Below are positions 42,718-51,738 of a DNA stretch of 64,000 nt, in pieces. The notes beneath the pieces were generated by a model. That model searched no databases and was not told where the DNA came from. It was given only the letters and a program-made list of their open reading frames with translations. Source of the DNA: Nonomuraea polychroma (GTDB taxonomy: Bacteria > Actinomycetota > Actinomycetes > Streptosporangiales > Streptosporangiaceae); contig NZ_SAUN01000001.1 of the NCBI RefSeq assembly GCF_004011505.1, positions 2,604,001-2,668,000 on the forward strand, in the 5' to 3' direction. The translations under genes and the position numbers were made by a program. Every line of letters starts with the position of its first letter. The stretch's first letter is position 1.

Positions 42718-43934
42718 GCGGCAGGGAGTTCTTCACCGCCCGCACCCTCGCCGAGGTCCGGTCCGGATTCCGGCCCGCGCATCGCACCCCCGCGGAGCGC
42801 GTCCCGCTGTCGGCGGCGCTGCACCGGGTGCCCGTCGCGGACATCACGGCGCCCGCCGCCCTGCCCGGCTTCGCACGTTCCACCGTGGACGGCTTCGCGG
42901 TCCGGGCGATGGACACCTACGGCGCCTCCGACGGGCTTCCGTCCTACCTCGACCTGATCGGCGCGGTGCGGATGGGCGCCGAGCCCACCGTGGCGGTCCG
43001 GGCCGGCGGATGCGTCGCGATGCCGACCGGGGGAGTGCTTCCGGCCGGCGCCGACGCGGTGGTGATGGTCGAGTACACCGCGGAGACCATGCCGGGCACG
43101 ATCGAGGTCACCCGGCCCGTCGCGCCGGGCGGCGGCATCGTCCGCGCGGACGAGGACGTGGCGGCCGGCGGCGTGCTGGCCCCCGGCGGCCGGCCGTTGC
43201 GCGCCCCGGACCTCGGCTTCCTCGCCGCCGCAGGGGTGACCACGGTCGCCGTGCACCGCCGCCCCCGGGTGGCGATCATCTCCACCGGGGACGAGGTGGT
43301 GCCGCCCGGCACGGTGGAGCTCGCACCCGGGCAGGTGCGCGACGCCACCGCCTCCGCGCTGGCCGGGCTGGTCGCCGACGCGGGCGGCGAGCCGGTGATC
43401 GCCGGCATCGTACCGGACGAGCCCGGCGCGCTCAAGGAGCGGCTGGTCGCGGCCGTGGCCGAGTCCGACCTGGTCGTCGTGTCGGCGGGCTCGTCGGTCG
43501 GGGCGAGGGACGAGACGGCGGGCGCGGTGGCCGCCATCGGTGAGATCTGGTGCCACGGCATCGCCGTCAAGCCGGGCAAGCCCACGCTGCTGGCCGAGTG
43601 CTCCGGGATCCCGCTCATCGGGCTGCCGGGCAACCCGCTGTCCGCGCTCGTCGTGTTCGGGCAGGTCGGGGTGCCGTTGCTGTGGCGTATCGCCGGGTGC
43701 GAGGCCCCGCCGCCGCAGCCGAGCACGCGTGTACGGCTCTCCCGCGACCTGGCCTCGGCGGCCGGCCGGCTCGACGTGGTCCAGGTCATGGTCCGGAACG
43801 GCGTGGCGGAGCCGATCTTCGGCCCGTCGGCGCTGCTGTCGGTCCTGACCCGCGCAGACGGATACGTGATCGTGCCCGAACCGGCCACCGGCCTGGACGC
43901 GGGCACCGAGGTAGAGGTCATCCTGTACCGATGA
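42714..43934 (+). CDS. moeA: Molybdopterin molybdenumtransferase MoeA
   Basis: 406 residues with the MoeA domain order: RVPLSAALHRVPVADITAP, PGFARSTVDGFAVRA, an MPTGGVLPAGADAVVMVE loop, the MoCF-like core VAIISTGDEVVPPG with SAGSSVGARDET, and GLPGNPLSALVVF, ending with a C-terminal beta-barrel. It inserts molybdate or tungstate into adenylylated pterin. TTG start with AAGGAG upstream, overlapping the diaphorase stop, and overlapping the next gene by ATGA. Confidence 0.92.
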   Translation: MSGREFFTARTLAEVRSGFRPAHRTPAERVPLSAALHRVPVADITAPAALPGFARSTVDGFAVRAMDTYGASDGLPSYLDLIGAVRMGAEPTVAVRAGGCVAMPTGGVLPAGADAVVMVEYTAETMPGTIEVTRPVAPGGGIVRADEDVAAGGVLAPGGRPLRAPDLGFLAAAGVTTVAVHRRPRVAIISTGDEVVPPGTVELAPGQVRDATASALAGLVADAGGEPVIAGIVPDEPGALKERLVAAVAESDLVVVSAGSSVGARDETAGAVAAIGEIWCHGIAVKPGKPTLLAECSGIPLIGLPGNPLSALVVFGQVGVPLLWRIAGCEAPPPQPSTRVRLSRDLASAAGRLDVVQVMVRNGVAEPIFGPSALLSVLTRADGYVIVPEPATGLDAGTEVEVILYR

Positions 43935-45850
43935 GCGCAGAGAGTCCCTTCGTCTCCGATGTCCCCGCGGCGCATGCCCTCGCCGTCTGGCGCGAGGCAC
44001 GTGCCGCGGCGGGGTGTCCCGCCCGGGTCGAGGCGGTCCGGGTAGCGGTCGGTGCCGCCGTGGGCCGGGTGACGGCCGAGCCGGTGTGGGCGCTGCGATC
44101 CTCACCCGCCTTCGACTCCGCAGCCATGGACGGCATCGCGGTACGCGCCGCCGACACCGTCGGCGCGGCCGAGACCAGCCCGGTGCTCCTGGCCGCCGGC
44201 GACTTCGAGGTCGTCGACACGGGCGACCCGCTGCCCGACGGGTACGACGCCGTGGTCATGCGTGAACACGTGCATCGCACCGCGGACGGCAGGGCGGAGC
44301 TCCGGGCCGCCGTTCCGCCCTACCAGCACGTCCGGTCCATCGGGGAGGACATCAGTGCCGGTGAGCTGCTGCTCCCGGAAGGCCACCGGCTACGCCCCGT
44401 TGACGTCGCCGCCTGCGCGGCGGCGGGAGCGGCCGAACTCGGTGTCCGCCGCGCGCCGCGCGTGGTGATCGTGCCGACCGGCGACGAGATCCGCCCGATC
44501 GGAGCGGAACTCGCCCCCGGTGACATCCTCGACACCAACTCGATGATGCTGGCCGCCCAGGCGAGGCAGGCCGGCTGCGAGACCCGGGTCACCGAGATCG
44601 TCCCCGACGACCCCGGGGCCATCACCGCAGTGCTCGAAGAGGCCACCCGCGACGCCGACCTGGTGCTGCTCATCGCGGGTTCGAGCGCCGGGCGGGACGA
44701 CTACACCGCTCGCGTGGTCGCCGCCGCCGGCGTCGTGGCGGTCCACGGGGTCGCCGTGCGACCCGGCCACCCGGTCGTCCTGGGCGCGGTCGCCGCGACA
44801 CCCGTGATCGGAGTCCCCGGCTATCCAGTGTCCGCGGCGCTGACCTTCGACATTTTCGCGGCTCCGATCCTCGCCGAGCTGGAGGGCGCCGCGCCGCGTG
44901 AACGCCCGTCCGCCATCGCACGCCTGGCGAGGAAGCTGCCGTCCGCCATCGGCATGGACGACTGGGTGCGGGTACGTCTCGGCCGGGTGCGCGATCAGCT
45001 CGTGGCCACCCCGCTGCCCCGGGGCGCCGGCGTGCTCACCTCCCTCGTACGCGCTGACGGCCTGCTCGTGGTGCCCTCCGGAGTGGAGGGCCACCACGCC
45101 GGTGAACAGGTCCGGGTCGAACTGCTGCGTGGCCTGTCCGAGATCGGCCGGACCATCGTCGCGATCGGCTCGCACGACCTGGTGCTCGATCTCGCGGCCT
45201 CCGCACTGCGTGCCGCCGACCCGCTGATCACGCTGGCGTCGTCGAATGTCGGGTCGCTGGGCGGCCTCGTGGCCCTGCGTGACGGACTGTGCCACATCGC
45301 GGGGTCGCACCTGCTGGACCCGTCGACCGGCGAGTACACGCTGCCGTATGTGGACAAGCTGCTGGGCCCGGCCGCGGACGTCGCCGTGGTCCGGCTGGTG
45401 CACCGGGATCAGGGACTGATCGTCGCACCTGGCAATCCTCTCGGCCTGACCGGGGTGAAGGACCTGACCCGGCCCGACCTGCGTTACGTGAACCGGCAGC
45501 GAGGCGCCGGCACGCGGGCGCTGCTGGACCACGAGCTGGCACGCCTCGGCATCGACGCGAGTGCGGTGCCCGGCTATTCGCGGGAGGAACACACCCACCT
45601 CGCGGTGGCCGCAGCCGTGGCCGCGGGCCGGGCGGACGCCGGCATGGGCATCCTCGCCGCCGCCCGCGCGTTCGGGCTCGACTTCATCCCGGTAGCTCAG
45701 GAACCCTACGACCTGGTACTCCGCAGCAGCGAGCTCGCCGAGGAACTGCTGGCTCCGCTGTGGGCGCTCTTGGAGCGTCCCGATTTCCGCGCCAGCGTGG
45801 AGGCGCTGGGCGGTTACTCCTGTGCCGAAACAGGGCGACGCATTCGCTGA
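43931..45850 (+). CDS. MoeA-PBP fusion: second MoeA paralogue with C-terminal binding-protein domain
   Basis: 639 residues. Residues 1-400 are a second MoeA: FDSAAMDGIAVRA, VVIVPTGDEIRPIG, IAGSSAGRDDYTA, GVPGYPVSAALTFD. Residues about 415-639 are a PBP-like domain (PF12727 type): IAIGSHDLVLDLAA, VGSLGGLVALRDGLCHIAGSHLLD, NPLGLTGVKDLTRPDL, NRQRGAGTRALLDHEL. The same fusion is known in archaea and anaerobes rich in Mo/W enzymes. The tail may sense molybdate, tungstate or pterin. Two MoeA copies beside both an AOR and an FDH suggest separate metal routes (inference). Confidence 0.9.
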   Translation: MSAESPFVSDVPAAHALAVWREARAAAGCPARVEAVRVAVGAAVGRVTAEPVWALRSSPAFDSAAMDGIAVRAADTVGAAETSPVLLAAGDFEVVDTGDPLPDGYDAVVMREHVHRTADGRAELRAAVPPYQHVRSIGEDISAGELLLPEGHRLRPVDVAACAAAGAAELGVRRAPRVVIVPTGDEIRPIGAELAPGDILDTNSMMLAAQARQAGCETRVTEIVPDDPGAITAVLEEATRDADLVLLIAGSSAGRDDYTARVVAAAGVVAVHGVAVRPGHPVVLGAVAATPVIGVPGYPVSAALTFDIFAAPILAELEGAAPRERPSAIARLARKLPSAIGMDDWVRVRLGRVRDQLVATPLPRGAGVLTSLVRADGLLVVPSGVEGHHAGEQVRVELLRGLSEIGRTIVAIGSHDLVLDLAASALRAADPLITLASSNVGSLGGLVALRDGLCHIAGSHLLDPSTGEYTLPYVDKLLGPAADVAVVRLVHRDQGLIVAPGNPLGLTGVKDLTRPDLRYVNRQRGAGTRALLDHELARLGIDASAVPGYSREEHTHLAVAAAVAAGRADAGMGILAAARAFGLDFIPVAQEPYDLVLRSSELAEELLAPLWALLERPDFRASVEALGGYSCAETGRRIR

Positions 45851-45971
45851 CTGGAACACCGTTCGCCTCTGCCCGGTGCCGCCGGTGCGAAGAACGCTCC
45901 TCCCCGCGCAACGAGGAAGCGGTCCGCAAGGAGCCGGCCGTCACGGCATCGGACAAGGAAGGGCTGCCGCA

Positions 45972-46475
45972 TCACCGCGTGTATCTGCGGATGCGGTAGC
46001 ACAGCCCGGACGACGAGGACTGCCAGCCTCTGTCCTCGGCGACTTCCCACCCCGGGTCCGGTATCGGGGCGTAGGTGTCGCCGTCCACCGTCGTATCGAC
46101 TTCAGTCACCCAGAGCGTCGTGGCATATGCCAAGGCCGCACGGTAGATCTCCCCGCCGCCGATCACCCATGCCGTAGCAGAGGCGGTCGGCTCCAACGGC
46201 TCGGTTGCGAGTTCCAGGGCCCTGGCGATGGACCCGGCACGTTCCGCGCCTTCGGCCACCCAATGCGGATCGCGAGTCACCACGATGTTGCGCCTGCCGG
46301 ATAGCGGGCGGAATCGCGAAGGCAGTGAATCCCACGTCTTGCGTCCCATCACCACTGAATGGCCGAGGGTGGTCGCCTTGAAATGCGCCATGTCCTCAGG
46401 CAGTCGCCACGGAATCGCGTTGTCCGCGCCGATCACGCCATCGAGTGTCTGCGCCCAGATCAGCCCGACGTTCAC
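45972..46475 (-). CDS. folA: Dihydrofolate reductase
   Basis: 167 residues with all FolA motifs: [27 protein letters not shown], Trp-Arg-Leu-Pro-Glu-Asp active site, [12 protein letters not shown] (NADPH), NIVVTRDP and [13 protein letters not shown]. It reduces dihydrofolate made by thymidylate synthase. GTG start overlaps the thyA stop by GTGA, forming the common thyA-folA operon. Confidence 0.95.
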   Translation of the reverse strand: MNVGLIWAQTLDGVIGADNAIPWRLPEDMAHFKATTLGHSVVMGRKTWDSLPSRFRPLSGRRNIVVTRDPHWVAEGAERAGSIARALELATEPLEPTASATAWVIGGGEIYRAALAYATTLWVTEVDTTVDGDTYAPIPDPGWEVAEDRGWQSSSSGLCYRIRRYTR

Positions 46476-47269
46476 ACCGCGACCGGAGCTTTGATGGCCG
46501 GATGGTGCTGGTAGCCGAGCACTTCCACATCGGAGTAGGCGTAGTCGAAAAGTGAGTCGGCTCGGCGCAGACGCAGCTCGGGGAACTCGAACGGCGTACG
46601 CGAGAGCTGCTCGGTCACCTGCTTGACGTGGTTGTCGTAGATGTGGCAGTCGCCGCCGGTCCAGATGAAGTCGCCCGGCTTGAGGCCGGACTGCTGCGCC
46701 ACCATGTGCGTGAGCAGGGCGTAGCTCGCGATGTTGAACGGCACGCCGAGGAACAGGTCCGCGCTGCGCTGGTACAACTGGCAGGAGAGCTTGCCGTCGG
46801 CGACGTAGAACTGGAAGAAGGCGTGACATGGCGCGAGTGCCATCTTGGTCAGCTCGGCGACGTTCCAAGCGGAGACGATCATCCGACGGGAGTCCGGGTC
46901 GCGGCGCAGAGTGTCGAGAACCTCGCTGATCTGGTCGATGTGCCCGCCGTCCGGGGTGGGCCAGCTGCGCCACTGCGCGCCGTAGATGGGCCCGAGTTCG
47001 CCGTTCGCGTCGGCCCATTCGTCCCAGATGGTGACGCCGTGTTCACGCAGCCAGCCGACGTTCGAGCTGCCGCTCAGGAACCACAGCAGCTCGTACACGA
47101 TGGACCTGAGGTGCACCTTTTTGGTGGTGACCAGCGGGAACCCCTGTGAGAGGTCGTAGCGTAGTTGGTGCCCGAAGACACTTCGGGTGCCGGTGCCGGT
47201 CCGATCGGCTTTGGCCGTCCCAGAGGTGAGTGCCAGCCGCAACAGGTCTTCGTACTGAGTGTCCGCCAC
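46472..47269 (-). CDS. thyA: Thymidylate synthase
   Basis: 265 residues. Catalytic Cys148 in [29 protein letters not shown] at the phosphate-binding start, [48 protein letters not shown] and HIYDNHVKQ. It methylates dUMP using methylene-folate. GTG 47269 gives a normal-length protein; the frame continues 24 codons upstream without homology. No ribosome site is clear. Overlaps folA. Confidence 0.95.
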   Translation of the reverse strand: MADTQYEDLLRLALTSGTAKADRTGTGTRSVFGHQLRYDLSQGFPLVTTKKVHLRSIVYELLWFLSGSSNVGWLREHGVTIWDEWADANGELGPIYGAQWRSWPTPDGGHIDQISEVLDTLRRDPDSRRMIVSAWNVAELTKMALAPCHAFFQFYVADGKLSCQLYQRSADLFLGVPFNIASYALLTHMVAQQSGLKPGDFIWTGGDCHIYDNHVKQVTEQLSRTPFEFPELRLRRADSLFDYAYSDVEVLGYQHHPAIKAPVAV

Positions 47270-47460
47270 GGCCGTCGAGTCTAGTGGCCACCCCCACGCC
47301 GGCGAACCCGAACCGGGACAGCACCATCGTGGACTCGACATGCTTGGAGCGATCGGCAGCGACTCAGCACCGTGCGCGATCAGTCCAAGGCCGTCTCGCT
47401 GTCCGCGAAACGATCAAGCCGGGTGGTGGCCGACGGCGGGCTGTGGCTGGTGAACGACGG

Positions 47461-48003
47461 TCAGCTGGTGGCCGGGTAGCGGATGAGCAGCGACGCGAGG
47501 ACCGGCTCGGCACCCACGGCCGCGTAGCCATGCGGCACGTCGGACCGCCAGCTGAGGTAGCCGCCGGGGCCCGCCACCAGCGGCGCGTCGAGCGGACCCG
47601 CGCTGAGCGTGCCGGAGAAGACGGTGATGTGCTCGGTCACGCCGTTGTGGTGGGCGGGTGACGTCTGCGTGGCGCCCGGCGGCACCCGTATCCGGTAGAG
47701 CTCGTAGGTCACGCCCGCGTCGTCGAACACCTCCAGCAGCGTGGCCTCGACCGCCGTGCCGCGCACCAGCACCGGCGCGGCGGGGCCGGTGTCGAGGACG
47801 GCCGCGATGGGCACGCCGAGCTGCGCCGTGACAGCCCACAGCGTCTCGAGGGTCGGGTTGCGGACACCCGTCTCCAGGCCGGACAGCGTGGCCTTGCCCA
47901 CTCCGGCTCGCCTGGCCAGTTCTGACAGCGAGATCCCACGCTCCTGCCGGAGCCGGCGCACCTTCCTGCCGACCTCACGCGGGTCACCGCTCACGGCTGT
48001 CAT
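47461..48003 (-). CDS. XRE-family regulator with C-terminal cupin
   Basis: 180 residues. N-terminal HTH: VGRKVRRLRQERGISLSELARRAGVGKATLSGLE. The C-terminal cupin (VPPGATQTSPAHHNGVTEHI, GPGGYLSWRSDVPHGY) binds a small ligand, possibly through the His cluster. XRE-cupin proteins often control a neighbouring transporter or catabolic gene. It diverges from BenE over a 36-base gap with a perfect palindrome, so it is probably autoregulated and represses the transporter. AGGATGG precedes the ATG. Confidence 0.92.
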   Translation of the reverse strand: MTAVSGDPREVGRKVRRLRQERGISLSELARRAGVGKATLSGLETGVRNPTLETLWAVTAQLGVPIAAVLDTGPAAPVLVRGTAVEATLLEVFDDAGVTYELYRIRVPPGATQTSPAHHNGVTEHITVFSGTLSAGPLDAPLVAGPGGYLSWRSDVPHGYAAVGAEPVLASLLIRYPATS

Positions 48004-48030
48004 GAGACCATCCTGCCCGATCCGTGTAGT

Positions 48031-48046
48031 GTTCCATATATGGAAC
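48031..48046. promoter_or_regulatory. Perfect 16-bp palindromic operator
   Basis: GTTCCATATATGGAAC is an exact palindrome in the gap between the XRE-cupin and BenE genes and includes the BenE start codon (48040-48042). TAGTGT at 48027-48032 could be a -10 that starts transcription at the ATG, making that mRNA leaderless and the operator lie on the start point. Confidence 0.7.
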
Positions 48047-49212
48047 GAACGCAGCCCATCATCGCCGGAGTGGTGACCGCGCTGGTCGGCTTCGCCAGCT
48101 CCTTCACCGTCGTCCTCGCCGGGTTACGGGCCGTCGGGGCCGACGAACGGCAGGCCGCCTCCGGGCTGATGGCGCTCTGCGTCGCCGTCGGGGCCGTCTC
48201 GATCGTGCTGGGCCTGCGGTACCGGATGCCCATCGCGATCGCGTGGTCCACTCCCGGTGCCGCGCTCCTGCTGACCGCGGACGCCCGGTTCGCAGAGGCG
48301 GTGGGCGCGTTCGTCGTCTGCGGGCTGCTCATCATGGCGGCGGGTCTGATCCCGTGGCTGAGCCGCGCCATCGCGGCGATCCCCGGCCCGATCGCCGCCG
48401 CGATGCTCGCCGGGGTGCTGCTCAAGCTGTGTCTCGCGCCGGTCCAAGCCATGCTCGACGTGCCGTACCTGGCCGGTCCGGTCATCCTGGTCTGGGCGCT
48501 GCTCTACCGCTTCGCCCGCACGTGGGCGGTGCCGGGGGCGCTGGCGACCGCGGCGGCGGTCATCGCGATCGCCTACTCTCCCGGAGACCTCAGCCTGGTG
48601 CCGGTGGTCGAGATCACACTGCCCGCCTTCAGCCTCTCCGCGGTGGTGGGCATCGGCGTGCCGCTGTTCCTGGTCACGATGGCCGCCCAGAACGTCCCCG
48701 GCATGGCCGTCCTTTCCGGGTACGGCTACCGCCCGCCGCTGCGCGGGGTGCTGCTGGCGACGGGGGCGGCCTCGGCGCTCGGCGGGCCCTTCGGCGGGCA
48801 CGCCATCAACCTGGCCGCCATCACCGCCGCGCTGGCCGCCTCACCCGAGGCGGCACCGGACCCCTCCCGCCGGTGGATCGCCTCGGTCACGGCGGGCGTC
48901 TCCATGATCGGTCTCGGCCTGCTGTCCAGCGCGGCCGCCGCCCTGGTCCTGCTGTCGCCGCCCGTCCTGGTGACCGCGGTGGCCGGGCTCGCCCTGTTCG
49001 GCGCGCTCGGCTCCGCGCTCTCGTCCGCCTTCACCGAGGCCCACGGCAGAGAGGGCGCGGTCGTCACCTTCGCGGTCACCGCCTCGGGCGTGAGCTGGCT
49101 GAGCGTCGGCTCGGCCTTCTGGGGCCTGGTGGCGGGCGGCCTCATGCACCTGCTGCTACGGCGGGCTCAGGCGGCCGGCTTGCGCTCCACCCTGCCGACC
49201 GACTCCAGGTAG
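48040..49212 (+). CDS. benE: Benzoate/H+ symporter family transporter BenE
   Basis: 390 residues with 11-12 helices. BenE features: a start PIIAGVVTALVGFASSFTVVLAGL, an early amphipathic WSTPGAALLL, IPGPIAAAMLAGVLLKLC and NVPGMAVLSGYGYRPPLRG with GGPFGGHAINLAAITAAL. The family imports benzoate or related aromatic acids by proton symport; substrate here is inferred. The ATG is within the palindromic operator and there is no leader, so expression likely depends on release of the XRE-cupin protein. Confidence 0.9.
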   Translation: MERTQPIIAGVVTALVGFASSFTVVLAGLRAVGADERQAASGLMALCVAVGAVSIVLGLRYRMPIAIAWSTPGAALLLTADARFAEAVGAFVVCGLLIMAAGLIPWLSRAIAAIPGPIAAAMLAGVLLKLCLAPVQAMLDVPYLAGPVILVWALLYRFARTWAVPGALATAAAVIAIAYSPGDLSLVPVVEITLPAFSLSAVVGIGVPLFLVTMAAQNVPGMAVLSGYGYRPPLRGVLLATGAASALGGPFGGHAINLAAITAALAASPEAAPDPSRRWIASVTAGVSMIGLGLLSSAAAALVLLSPPVLVTAVAGLALFGALGSALSSAFTEAHGREGAVVTFAVTASGVSWLSVGSAFWGLVAGGLMHLLLRRAQAAGLRSTLPTDSR

Positions 49213-49310
49213 CCGGGATCGGCATGGCGGCGGCCGTGCGCCTGTCACCTGCGGCAAAGGCTACGTCGCCCGCGCGCCGGCGTGCTGAGCGTCGCCCGTG
49301 GGCGCCCCGG

Positions 49311-49760
49311 TCACCGGCCGTAGGTGCCGACCAGCGTGCCGGAGGCCAGCACCTTTCCCTCGATCGCGCGCTGGAGGTCCGCGGTCGAGAAACCGTCCGC
49401 CAGGCCGGTCGGCTCGGACAGGGCGTAGAGGCGGAAGAAGTAACGATGGTCGTCGCCCGGCGGCGGATGCGGGCCGCCGTACCCCTGACTGCCGAAGTCA
49501 TTGCGGCCGGCGACGAACCCCTTCAGCTCGGCCCCCGCGTCCAGCTCCGTGGTGTCCGGCGGGATGCCGGCGACCAGCCAGTGGGTGAAGGTGCCGCCGG
49601 GGGCGTCCGGATCCTCACACAGCAACGCCAGCTCGGCCGTCCCGTCCGGTACGCCGGCCCACTGCAGATGCGGTGAGACGTCGCCGGCCTCGTGGGAATG
49701 CTCGTGCGGGATCACCGCGTGATCGTTGAAAGCCATGCTCCGTAGCGCTATCCCAGCCAT
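49311..49760 (-). CDS. YbhB/YbcL (PEBP) family protein
   Basis: 149 residues of the phosphatidylethanolamine-binding protein family: DHAVIPHEHSHEAGDVSPHLQW, LLCEDPDAPGGTFTHWLVAGIP and YGGPHPPPGDDHRYFFRLYAL, the CDPDAP and GPxPPxGxHRY boxes that line the anion pocket. Role in bacteria unclear. GGGGAG lies four bases before the ATG. Confidence 0.92.
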   Translation of the reverse strand: MAGIALRSMAFNDHAVIPHEHSHEAGDVSPHLQWAGVPDGTAELALLCEDPDAPGGTFTHWLVAGIPPDTTELDAGAELKGFVAGRNDFGSQGYGGPHPPPGDDHRYFFRLYALSEPTGLADGFSTADLQRAIEGKVLASGTLVGTYGR

Positions 49761-49918
49761 GCTCCCCTGCTGCCCCGCAGGTCCGGTTCGACACGTCCGG
49801 CTCATCCGAGGGTGTAGCTCTGTTGCAGTGAGTGTCTGACCTGGCCTTTGCGGACGTGACTGTTTGGTCCGGGAACCGCCTTTTACTGTGAGTGCAAAGG
49901 TGTGAGGCGGTGGTGACG

Positions 49919-50474
49919 ATGGGCTCGTTGCTGGGGGAACTGGCGCGGCGTGAAGCCGTGGTCCGGCAACGGATCAAGGAAACCCACGAGCAGATCGCCG
50001 CGCCGGCGTCACAGCTGGAGGACGAGCAGGACCGGTTGTCACGGCTGACGATCACGCGGGAGACCGTGGAGGAGATCTGGGCGAAGCAGCCCGGCCGCTC
50101 GATGAGCCCGAAGGACAGGCCGGCCTCGCCGGGGCGGGTGAAGCGCCGGTTCGGCCGCCGGTGCTGGGTGCGGTGACGGTGCCGCCGTGGCGGCGGGCAT
50201 GAAGGCGGGGGTGCTGCCGCGCGCCTGCCGGGACGTGGTGGAGATCATGGCCGATGCCGGTGCGGCGATGCGTGCCGGGCAGATCGCGGTGGCGATGGGA
50301 TTGCCGGATGAGGCTGCCAAGCGGGAGGGGCTGCGGTCCAAGCTGAAGCGGCTGGTGGAACGCGGCTGGGCGCGGGAAGAGGGGCCGGGATTGTTCACGG
50401 TGACCGATCCGGTGGCTCGCGAGGTGGCCGAGCAGGATGGCGCGGCGTCACGGGACGCAATCGCGCCGTCATGA
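49919..50474 (+). pseudogene. Coiled-coil/winged-helix protein common near actinomycete IS elements, frameshifted
   Basis: The first part (from 49919) reads MGSLLGELARREAVVRQRIK, a coiled coil up to TITRETVEEIW. A second frame from about 50195 reads VLPRACRDVVEIMADAGAAMR, AGQIAVAMGLPDEAAKREGL and KLKRLVERGWAREEGPGLFT, a winged-helix end. I recall whole proteins with both parts in Streptosporangiales-type genomes; here a shift near 50160-50190 separates them. Could be two small genes, but the joint has a stop and no ribosome site. Confidence 0.5.
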
Positions 50475-50751
50475 TGGTGCCCTTAGGTCGAAGTGAAGGG
50501 ATACACCCCGAAGGCGTTCCGCCTGTGTGCCATCCGCCGTGCCATCGTGTGTCGCGCCGAGGTGCCCGGATCCACGTCGCCTTCACTCTCGACGGAGGGG
50601 ATGCACGGCGCTGCGGGCCTCGACGCGGTAGGACCGATACCCGCAGTACCTGAGAGCTACATCCGGAAGTGGGCTCCACAGCGGGACGCTGATTACCTGC
50701 GCCTCTTCGTAACTTCCTGTCCAGGTCAACCTCTGGAAGGGAAGGTGCGAC

Positions 50752-51738
50752 ATGTGGATCCCAGGCCGCGGTACCCGGCTGTGGCGCGGTGCGCTGGCCG
50801 GGCTGGTGATCACCGCGCTGTGCGCACCGGTTTCGGCCGCGGCCCGGGCGGGCGTCCCGGCCCCCGTCCCGGCGATGCTGCCCGTCCTGTCGGCCGGCAC
50901 CCTCGAGACCCGGTACGCGGCAAACCGGGCCAACATCATCCAGGCCGCGCGCATGGCCGAGCAGGGCGGGGACCACCGGCGGGCAGAGGCCCTGCGGGCC
51001 ATGGCCGGCTCCGCCCGGACGTTCCTGTCCTTCGACGCCCGCGGCGAGGGCCGGGCCGTCGAGGTCCTGGGCGACCTGGCGACCGCCCGGCGGATATCGG
51101 TTCTGGTGCCCGGTTCGGACACCACCCTGGACACCTACGACGCCCGTACCCCGAAGCCGCACGCCAGGCTCGGCTGGGCGGCCCGCTCGCTGGAGGAGCA
51201 GATCCGCCGCCTGGACCCGGCCGCCGAGGTCGCCGTCGTGGCCTGGCTCGGCTACACACCACCCCGGCTGATCAGCACCGACGCGGTCACGACGGGCCGG
51301 GCAGAAGACGGCGCGCGTGCGCTGCGTGCGTTCGTCGTCTCGGTGCGCCGGGCGAACCCGGCCGCGCAGGTCTCGCTGCTGTGCCACTCCTACGGCTCGG
51401 TGGTGTGCGGCCGCGCCGCCGCCGGCCTGGCCGTCGCCGACATCGCCATGTTCGGCAGCCCCGGCACCGGCGCGGACACGGCGGCGGGATTGGGCACCGC
51501 CGCGCGGGTGTGGGCGGGGCGGGGAGCGCGGGACTGGATCGGCGGCGTGCCGCACCTGAGCCTGCCCGTTTTCGGCACGACCATCGGCTTCGGCGCCGAT
51601 CCGGTCTCGGGTGGCTTCGGCGCCCGGCTGTTCGCCGCGGGCGACGGCGGCCACGGCGACTATCTCGCGCCCGGCTCGGCATCGGTGGCGAACCTGGCGC
51701 GTATCGCCCTGGGGCACGACCGGGAGGTAACCCGGTGA
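50752..51738 (+). CDS. Secreted alpha/beta hydrolase (DUF1023-like)
   Basis: 328 residues. N-terminal signal (WRGALAGLVITALCAPVSAAARA, cleavage near residue 33). The hydrolase part has ISVLVPGSDTTLDTYD, a nucleophile elbow CHSYGSVVCGRAA and late GGHGDYLAP supplying His. DUF1023 proteins are actinobacterial and their substrates unknown. First gene of a four-gene operon with a membrane acyltransferase and a two-component pair; coupled to the next gene by GTGA. GGGAAGG precedes the start. Confidence 0.88.
   Translation: MWIPGRGTRLWRGALAGLVITALCAPVSAAARAGVPAPVPAMLPVLSAGTLETRYAANRANIIQAARMAEQGGDHRRAEALRAMAGSARTFLSFDARGEGRAVEVLGDLATARRISVLVPGSDTTLDTYDARTPKPHARLGWAARSLEEQIRRLDPAAEVAVVAWLGYTPPRLISTDAVTTGRAEDGARALRAFVVSVRRANPAAQVSLLCHSYGSVVCGRAAAGLAVADIAMFGSPGTGADTAAGLGTAARVWAGRGARDWIGGVPHLSLPVFGTTIGFGADPVSGGFGARLFAAGDGGHGDYLAPGSASVANLARIALGHDREVTR

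Noticed and set aside
45851-45971. Possible small gene between the MoeA-PBP fusion and folA
   Set aside because: The short plus-strand frame has no ribosome site and no family resemblance; probably just the convergent spacer.
50493-51734. Long N-terminal extension in frame with the acyltransferase
   Set aside because: Arg/Gly/Pro-rich shadow of the secreted hydrolase gene; GTG 51735 couples properly to the hydrolase stop.
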